Position numbers and translations under genes: made by a program | Notes under the pieces: model-generated | Databases searched by the model: none | Seen by the model: the letters and a program-made list of their open reading frames with translations, nothing else | Told to the model about the DNA's origin: nothing | From: Volvariella volvacea V23 | Taxonomy: Eukaryota; Basidiomycota; Agaricomycetes; Agaricales; Pluteaceae | NCBI GenBank assembly: GCA_000349905.1 | Contig: KB722738.1 | Coordinates: 1,935,132-1,999,131, forward strand | Direction: 5' to 3' | DNA length: 64,000 nt | Part shown: piece by piece, positions 57,429 to 64,000 of the stretch | Position numbering within the stretch: position 1 is the first letter of the stretch | Layout: every line of letters begins with the position of its first letter

Positions 57429-58246
57429 TCATTCGCCTAAGTACCACCAAGCGGTGATGCCAAACCCAACCATGACCAGCGTCCATACTACCATTGCGCA
57501 TAGGCACAGCTTTGCCCACTTTACCTCCACTCTTCTCAATTCTTGTATGGCCCTCTCGTGCTGTTCTGGTGTCTTTTCCGCTATCCATGCGTCAGAGACT
57601 GCTAACGGGGTCGCACTAGGGAAGGTATCGGGGGTTACACCCGGAGGTGGTGGATAATAGGACGTCCAAATGCCCATAGGAAGGTGTTGTACTCTGAGAG
57701 GGGTAAAAAGGATATAAATGCCAACAAGCCAAAACGGGAAGAAGACTACAAAACCCCAACACGAGGCCGAAGGAACAAAGTTAACCTCTCACAAGAAGAA
57801 AGGGAGATTAAACACTCACGAAAACCGAAAAAGAACAAAAATTGCGTGGTTGTGAGGGGTTCCTCCTTCTCTTCAGTGTACACCGGAGGGGCTCCTTGAG
57901 CCACATAAGGGGGCAAGACCTCTCCGCTGATCCCTTCCTGTTGCCATTTGTGTACATCTGCTTCGTGTGCCACCCCAAATGCCCCGATACTATCATCGGG
58001 GTGTGTGTTTCCACTGCTGGTGTCGTCAAACTGCGTCGAGTCGGCAGATTCTACGCCGACTACGACCAGCCCTCGGTCGTGTCGACTTTCGTGCGTCCTT
58101 GGTGACTCGCCAGCACTAGCAGTGATGTCAGGGGTGCGGGTAACATGGGTTAGAGCAGAGACTAGCGGCATTGGGAGGTGTTGTTGCTCTCCAGAGATGA
58201 GTATCGCGGACCCGCTCGGCTCAGGGACACGAAGGGGAAGGGCCAT
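57429..58246 (-). CDS. Two-TM PPxY membrane protein, paralogue D
   Basis: Start taken at 58246 (MALPLRVPEPSGSAILISGE); an in-frame ATG at 58282 would add 12 residues. The exon 1 product is hydrophilic with VLPPYVAQGAPPVYTEEKEE (PPVY at residues 120-123), closely like paralogue A. FLFFFGF is cut by a phase-1 intron (about 57824-57753) and continues LFFPFWLVGIYILFTPLRV. The loop has SYYPPPPGVTPDTFPSATPL and EKTPEQHERAIQELRRVEVK. The second segment WAKLCLCAMVVWTLVMVGFG ends TAWWYLGE-stop. About 240 residues. Same plan as A, B and C. Confidence 0.68.
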
Positions 58247-59375
58247 GGCACTCAGCGGGTAGTGAAGAACAAGAAACTCCAAAACAAGTGTGAGTCACTA
58301 GCAGAATGAACTCGCACAAGCCACCGCAGAACCAAGCGGAGTGAATGTAAGGGGGAGTCGGAGAAGGAGGGGGATCTGAGGAATAGAACGAGGATATAGA
58401 TTATATACCCATGGTGTTGGTCCTGGTTTGTAGCACCGTTTAATCGAGCTCTGAGTGTGGAGCTCACGTCATTCGTTGTCAAGACGGACGAGATGAATCA
58501 AGCCAACACCCTGGTCAACCCGTTAGACGAGCAAGCGTCAAGCATCCAGCTGCTTGGAATCGGATGTATAGCACTACTCACAGTTTGCCAACATAATACC
58601 ACCACCCACAATTTCTCCATGGCGCTTCTTGTGTTCCACTTCATGAACTCGGACGCAATTACCAGCTTTTGTTCTGTCGTTGTCGTCAAGTCAGACGCAA
58701 GAGTTGGATCACCACGTTTTCTACCCCTGCCAACATTTGCTCGAGACGTGATTGTGCGGTGATGAAGAACAAAAGGTACCAAAAACGATTGGAGTGGGGT
58801 CGAGTGGAGAGCCTAGAAAGGAAATTGAAGGGCAGAGAACAAAAGATGCGTGAGGAGTAGTCGGAGCATCGTCACCAACAAATCGAATGAAGGTGAGTGA
58901 CGCCGGTTCAAATTTGAACTGGAATTTGGTGAATACAGAATGGGCCGTTGCGGTGACCCTCTTCTATACACAGAGAGTTAAATAGCCTTGCTTGAAGAAC
59001 TCGTTGGACCTCAGGTATTTGCACAATCCGTGGCCGTGGCTAGATGGGAGGTCGGATCAAGATGTAGGGGATCGCAACCGGTCTTATCATCAGCGGGTAT
59101 CCGACCACCTCTAATGAACTCCCCATGCGACCGAGCGACGACACGTACCGGGTGAACCGACCACCGTTTTATGCTGCCATATTTTTCCTTTCCTCAAACA
59201 GGACACCGTACTCTCGCGTGTCCTTTGGGAAAGGCTTTAGTTCGATTCTCCGAATCACCGTCTCCCAATCGCTGTCCAGCTTGAAATGAATAACATTCTC
59301 AGCGCCTAAAGCTACTCAGAGATAATTGGAAAAGTCGGATCGAAGTAAAGACACGTCCGTACATGACAGAACTAC
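58247..59375. other. Intergenic
   Basis: Promoter side of paralogue D (tatatacc run at about 58400) and about 900 bp in which I see no supported gene; a 94-codon minus-strand frame at 58498-58782 has no recognisable content. Confidence 0.45.
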
Positions 59376-60227
59376 TCAACAAAGAACTCTCTTAAACGCC
59401 TCGAAATAACGCAGTAACAATCTACGATCCTGCAGATTCAGCCATGGGTTTGGATAAAATGCCCCAGGCCCATTCCAGCACGGTCCCATCAAAGTGGAGA
59501 GCGATGGAAAGGAACTATGGTCAGCGTACGCGCTTGCTTTCTATATTGGATGGCCGTGGTCCAATTCCGTTGTGACTCTGATTTTGTAGAATTCTGGAGC
59601 AAAGCCCGCAAAAGAGATTGCAGGAATTACTCGAGCCCCTATTCTTTGCCGCCTGCTGGAACAGTCCTCTTGAAAGGCAGCAATTGCCCCAGCTACCACC
59701 CTCGCTATCCCGTCTTCATTGTGAGTAGACTCCACCTGGGCAATCATTCTGTGTAGTTCTGGCTGATCTTCATTTGAAAAGCCCGATTGCAGCGTGATGT
59801 CAACCCCAAAGTCGTGCAGCCTCGGGTGGTGGTCTCGAAGCTGCAGGAACTTGGATGTTTGAAGTAGCATATCCCCTTTCTCATACTCCAATGCTCGTAG
59901 AAGTTCTAGGATAAACTGAACAGCCTGTGGTTTGTCGCACGATTCCCATCCAATCATGAACTGAAGTCGTTTGAACAGGGCCAATGAAGAATCATCAAGA
60001 TCTGGTGAAATCGTTTCCACATTGGCGAAATCCCTGGGACCGGGAACGCTTTCTGGAAGGGGTGAGCCGAAAAATTGTTCCACCGTCTGCTCCTGTACCC
60101 GAATGTCAAAGTACTCCAATTCTTTCCAGCTTTGAAGCCCCCACTGCTCTTTTGGAACATCTGGCTTTTCTGTCACGGTGTCGTCGTCGTCGACAAGTAG
60201 CGGATCGTCGTCCTGGAGAAGGCTCAT
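59376..60227 (-). pseudogene. Unknown basidiomycete family, tandem copy 1 with damaged 3' end
   Basis: Open from 60227 (MSLLQDDDPLLVDDDDTVTE) through TVEQFFGSPLPESVPGPRDF, LALFKRLQFMIGWE, AVQFILELLRALEYEKGDML, VDITLQSGFSNEDQPELHRM, ARVVAGAIAAFQEDC and PAISFAGFAPEFYKIRVTTE, then stops at TAG (59541). In a second frame the family continues IQYRKQARTLTIVPFHRSPL to a stop, and in a third FYPNPWLNLQDRRLLLRY followed by FEAFKRVLC-stop at 59376. I found no donor/acceptor pair that restores the frame. Paralogous to the next gene (same order of blocks). Either a pseudogene with two indels, an assembly error, or a gene with a truncated C-terminus. Confidence 0.6.
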
Positions 60228-60314
60228 GGTAGGGGAGAATGACTTGAAGTGAATCTGTCTCACTTCTTATACATAGTAAGCGCACTTGCATCATTTGTAC
60301 ATTAAACTAGTCGT

Positions 60315-61307
60315 TTACAGGTTTGAATGTACGATTCTCTTAAAGGCTTCTAAACACTTTAGAGCTAATAGACGCCTACTACGCGACTCCATGAAGGGGT
60401 GAAACCTGTCATACCCCTCTCTCCAGGGACGTTCGAACACTGGCGCCAAATCCTCTGGTGCAGGGAGAATATACCGACTCACTTCAAGACGCATCCTTTC
60501 TTTGCGACGCATCAACACCCTCACCTGCCTCTCCATTTCTTTGTTAACAACTGCCTTATAAAACACAGGGAGGTGGCCATCAAACATTAAGCAAGGGAAC
60601 ATTTCCTCTCTCAATTCTGGTACACCAACGCTCCTTCTCCAGCCATTGTTTCGTTGGAATGCAGTAACCACCACTGGCGCAATGTGCGCTCCTTCTTCGA
60701 GTCTATTCACCAATACGAGGAGCTTGTAAAGCTTGTGGCTCGGAATAGGATCAAGGGTTGTCTTTACTAATTTGCTATTGATACTCGCATTTGGCGACGG
60801 TAAGCCTAGTGTAGATTCCTTGGATTTGTGCGACGGCGGGGTGAGACTTGGGTCATGGCATAATGCGATGTCAATACAAGCCACTCTCTTCACTTCTGTA
60901 TATGGACCGTCGCGGTACTTCTGATACTTCTCTCGATTCACAAACATGATCGTTTCATCTGTCCCAGGCATTGTGAGCCATGCATCCTTCCTCTCGTATC
61001 CAAGAACTCTCAACAACTCTATGAGGTACTGTGCCGCCCTATATCTTAAGGGATCAGGCGCCTCAAAAGAGCGCTCTATAGCTTTAAATCGTTTATGGAG
61101 CGGCAGCAAAGGATTGCCGAGTGCTATTTTAGAGGAGTGATCGTTCAAAAGGTCGCTTGGTCCGGTGAACTCTGGAAGATTGGACTCGTCGGTACCAAAA
61201 AACTCTTGTAGAGTACAGTTATGAAATTTTTCTTCAAGGTCAAAAGCAGTAGCGCAACGAACTTTGGTGGTAATAGGGATGGTGATGGTGGTTGTGGTCG
61301 TCGTCAT
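60315..61307 (-). CDS. Unknown basidiomycete family, tandem copy 2, intact
   Basis: Single exon, about 330 residues, start taken at 61307 (MTTTTTTITIPITTKVRCAT). Blocks: TLQEFFGTDESNLPEFTGPS, LLPLHKRFKAIERSFEAPD, YRAAQYLIELLRVLGYERKD, IDIALCHDPSLTP, KLYKLLVLVNRLEEGAHIAP, VVVTAFQRNNGWRR, MFPCLMFDGHLPVFYKAVVN, RLEVSRYILPAPED, PWREGYDRFHPFMESRSRRL and the ending LKCLEAFKRIVHSNL. This architecture (helical N half, 'FYK..VT' strand, 'ENR..L.C.EAFK' tail) is, from memory, a widespread multi-copy basidiomycete family without known function. It lies 88 bp upstream-to-start of copy 1 on the same strand. Confidence 0.65.
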   Translation of the reverse strand: MTTTTTTITIPITTKVRCATAFDLEEKFHNCTLQEFFGTDESNLPEFTGPSDLLNDHSSKIALGNPLLPLHKRFKAIERSFEAPDPLRYRAAQYLIELLRVLGYERKDAWLTMPGTDETIMFVNREKYQKYRDGPYTEVKRVACIDIALCHDPSLTPPSHKSKESTLGLPSPNASINSKLVKTTLDPIPSHKLYKLLVLVNRLEEGAHIAPVVVTAFQRNNGWRRSVGVPELREEMFPCLMFDGHLPVFYKAVVNKEMERQVRVLMRRKERMRLEVSRYILPAPEDLAPVFERPWREGYDRFHPFMESRSRRLLALKCLEAFKRIVHSNL

Positions 61308-61812
61308 TGTGGGGTGGCGTAATAATGTTAAGACAAGTGTTATCGCTGACCTCGTCACAGATCCTGACAGTCACATCACAGCTCTATGTTTCGCCTCACA
61401 CCTATCTATCTTGTAGGTTGGAGCGTGGGCTTATCTGGTTGACTGACCATTATTTGCCCCAGTGGTTCTCGCATAATCGGTGCTGTTGGCCCGGGTCATC
61501 GTCGCAAATAATTATTTGCGTGCGGAACAAGCGAGTGATTTGACTGTGATGAGAGGTACTCAAAATGCTGGGCGGGATACTGTGAAGTTATATACATGAA
61601 ATAGAATTGTTCCAGCGCTCTGGCGTATAGCCAGATGGGTGCTTAACGTATTTCTTACTCCCATACCGCTTTTCGATATCAGGGCCGCTTTCCACCGAGC
61701 AAACACGTGTATTACACGCTAGCTTTCTTCTCCAGACATCGACATACTAGGGCACACAACATTCAAATAGGTCCGTATAGCAATTTCAATGTAGCTATGG
61801 AGTCTAAATGAA
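61308..61812. other. Intergenic, divergent region
   Basis: No supported gene. Confidence 0.45.
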
Positions 61813-62737
61813 ATGTTCAGCTTTTTTGCAATGCACTCCAAAGTTCCAGAGGATACCCGTAAAGATGCTTCATCAAAAACTAAAAGAAATCGTCAACTAG
61901 ATAGACCCGTGCCTAACGACCACCGACGCAACTTGGACACTGCAGCTAATGTGATTTTTAAAGTTGCTTCGTTCTACCAATCTCACCTATTTTTCCTCCA
62001 GGCTAATAATATGACCCTTTACGAAGCTCCAGGGGCAGGTTCACTATCGAAAGTGACTGCGTCTGTTGGCGCTGTCCGTTCACGGACCGAAGCTCACCGC
62101 AAAGGTGGCGTGCTCGTTCCCGATCTCAGCAGCGTAGGAAATAGAATGCAAACAACTGGAAGTCATGGTCAGTGCTTTTCAATGCGTCTTAAGAGCGTCA
62201 AAAATTTATGCCTTCGATACGAAGGTCTATATGAAGGTTAGCACCTTTATACATTCAGCGCCACGGACTCAATCAACGTGAGGATCGTCAGTGACCAGTC
62301 CCAGGGAATGGCTCATCCTACAAGCAATCGCTGTAAGTTGATTTTACGCCGAAAGTTCCTCCTTTCTCAATATAGCATAGTCTACTATTTTTTGCGTCGC
62401 AGCATTCCGGATTCTCCTTATCGCTTCATTCGAAGCGGAAGTGATAATTGATGCAATGTCCGCAATGGGAATTGGAATGTCGACAAAAAATCTATTGTCA
62501 GTAGGATTTTTTATTCATATGGTCTCTTGCATCGCCGTATTTGTATCGGCTGGTCTATACTTCCTAGTTGCGCTCATGGCAGGCTTTGATTCCCTGCTCG
62601 CTGCACCTGCCGGTCATCAATCAAATAAAGATTGGGATTCATTGAAAGAGTACACGAAATTGATGGTAGTAGCTACAGGCGTCTTGTTCTGTTCTGTTAG
62701 TCTCATGGCCTTGGTTGTCCTTCTTTGTAAACTCTGA
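61813..62737 (+). pseudogene. Unknown two-part ORF with hydrophobic C-terminal helices, interrupted by TAG
   Basis: A first frame from 61813 (MFSFFAMHSKVPEDTRKDAS) runs to KNLCLRYEGLYEG and stops at TAG (62239-62241). The same frame reopens as HLYTFSATDSINVRIVSDQS, GMAHPTSNR to a gtaagt donor at 62332. After a cag acceptor at about 62403 it continues in phase FRILLIASFEAEVIIDAM and two hydrophobic segments: FIHMVSCIAVFVSAGLYFLV and LMVVATGVLFCSVSLMALVV, ending LLCKL-stop at 62737. The in-frame continuation beyond the stop suggests one former gene with a nonsense mutation, or two small exons missed by eye. No family recognised. Confidence 0.35.
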
Positions 62738-63373
62738 GACCACTGAAGTAACAAAGATGTAGCATAGTGTAAATACCTGGTATGTTAGCCGTTGTAATTT
62801 AAACGGCTTTTTGTCCATGATCGAGAGGGATTCAAGTTATTCAACAGGACTGAGCTTGTGTTTTAGTGCCGGCAAGGTGTTGGATCTTGGATAGGCAGTT
62901 AAGCGCTAGCGAAGACGTTGTTCAATATCACATCGGCTGTTCCCAGGAATAGACCCTTGTCTTGACTAGGTTTTTTCGTAAAAGCTGAACACATTTAATT
63001 TCAGGCAAGACCCTATACTCCTCAATTGTTTCTGCGAGTGATATCTAATGCAACAACCACCTTTCTAGGCCCAGCCCTTGTTGCAGGATTTAACAGCACC
63101 CAAGTCGATTGCCACTATTAAGATAATGGCGTATTGTTGATTAGGCTTATTGGACATAAGTTTCACTGCCATTGTGTGTGCAAGTCGTGAGGCGTCTGTT
63201 CTGGTTCCACGTTATAACAAAACAAAAAAACAAGGCATGCAAACTCATCTACTTGAGTGGCAAAACCACTTGCCTAGCTAGCATTACCTTTCCTGTAACC
63301 TGTGTAGTTGAATAAATAGATGTGTGCGTTGATGTAGTATCCATTAACCTCACTCGTTACCTACCCCCAAAAT
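62738..63373. other. Intergenic
   Basis: No supported gene; AT-rich in parts. Confidence 0.45.
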
Positions 63374-64000
63374 ATGGCGCCACAATCCAGACCCAGTACG
63401 TATCAACTGCTAGGGAGTAAAACCCTCTCTAGCTGAGCGGATTCTAAAAGTGCTGAAATTCTCTTTTCTTTCTTTTATCTATGGAATTGAATTGTCACAA
63501 CTTGTCAAATCTAGACCCGCCCCAACTTACAATCCCACACACGCAAGAACACACAGCTAGTGAACCTTGTGCTTCAGGTGGTTCGGAATTCGGCTCGAGT
63601 TCCCATCTTTTGAGGGACAAAGCGCAATGTACAGGAGCTATCACGATTCTTAGCACCTATGCCAAATCGAAGAATCAAACCCATTACCTAGATCGGCTTA
63701 GAGTCACTGACGAGGTACGCCACCCTGATTACCTTTGCACAATTTTAGTCCACGTTACGAACCAGAACAACTTAGATTAATACTGGACAACAGCTCCTTG
63801 CAACACACATCCCTTGCTACTCAGGTTGTGCCAGTTCCCGTAACGGCCACGATATATATGGGGAATATAAGTTGTATATCGAGGAGGGAAAACAAAACAC
63901 TAGTTCCAAGTCACTGGACCTGGTCGTGTCTGAAGGTAACATCAATGCTACCATTGTCCTACCAGCTGTCCAAGGTGTATCAACTTCGCACCCCCTCGTC
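63374..64000 (+). CDS. Hypothetical protein, 3' partial
   Basis: Exon 1 (63374-63395) codes MAPQSRP and ends in a gtacgt donor. An acceptor at about 63511 (aaatctag) joins in phase to NPPQLTIPHTQEHTASEP and CTGAITILSTYAKSKNQTHY, ending LRVTDE before gtacgc. A second acceptor (gacaacag, about 63790) continues LLATHIPCYSGCASSRNGHD, IYGEYKLYIEEGKQNT and VVSEGNINATIVLPAVQGVS, still open at the window end. The phase agreement at both introns supports a real gene. Alternative start: ATG at 63481. No family recognised. Confidence 0.5.

Overview
This is a eukaryotic, almost certainly Agaricomycete (mushroom-forming basidiomycete), genomic window. Genes are densely packed on both strands and split by many short GT-AG introns, mostly about 45-65 nt. 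Several protein families are typical of basidiomycetes: a DUF6593 protein, a DIGCC-type methyltransferase family and a paralogue family ending in an 'EAFKR'-type tail. There are no bacterial operons, ribosome binding sites or CRISPR arrays. Exon boundaries were read by eye from splice consensus, frame continuity and comparison between paralogues inside the window.

Left part (1-29.6 kb). The window opens inside a TRPY/Yvc1-type vacuolar cation channel. Next come three tandem SAM-dependent methyltransferase copies on the minus strand (the middle one dead) and a duplicated scrap of promoter plus 5' end from another copy. These are followed by a membrane wax-synthase-like O-acyltransferase, two tandem NAD(P)-dependent epimerase/dehydratase paralogues, the TORC1 regulator NPR3, a decayed WD40-like gene, a cytochrome P450, an alpha/beta hydrolase, a disordered Pro/Glu-rich protein and a Zn2Cys6 transcription factor. 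Methyltransferases, acyltransferase, reductases, P450, hydrolase and regulator together look like tailoring genes of a specialised-metabolite locus. No backbone synthase (PKS, NRPS, terpene cyclase) is visible inside the window, so that is inference.

Middle part (31-49.3 kb). An intact WD40-like gene stands head to head with a broken copy of itself. Then come a DUF6593 protein, an MFS phosphate/glycerophosphodiester-type transporter, a small coiled-coil protein, the proteasome lid subunit SEM1/DSS1, a secreted pectate lyase and a very long Hst3/Hst4-type sirtuin.

Right part (50.6-64 kb). Four minus-strand paralogues encode small proteins with two membrane segments. All four carry a phase-1 intron at the same point of the first membrane segment; two carry PPxY motifs just before it, and one is cut by a 100-N assembly gap. 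This family is the most interesting uncharacterised set in the window. A charged low-complexity gene lies within the array. Beyond it are two tandem paralogues of an unknown family (one with a damaged 3' end), a broken two-part ORF with hydrophobic segments, and the start of a gene that runs off the window.
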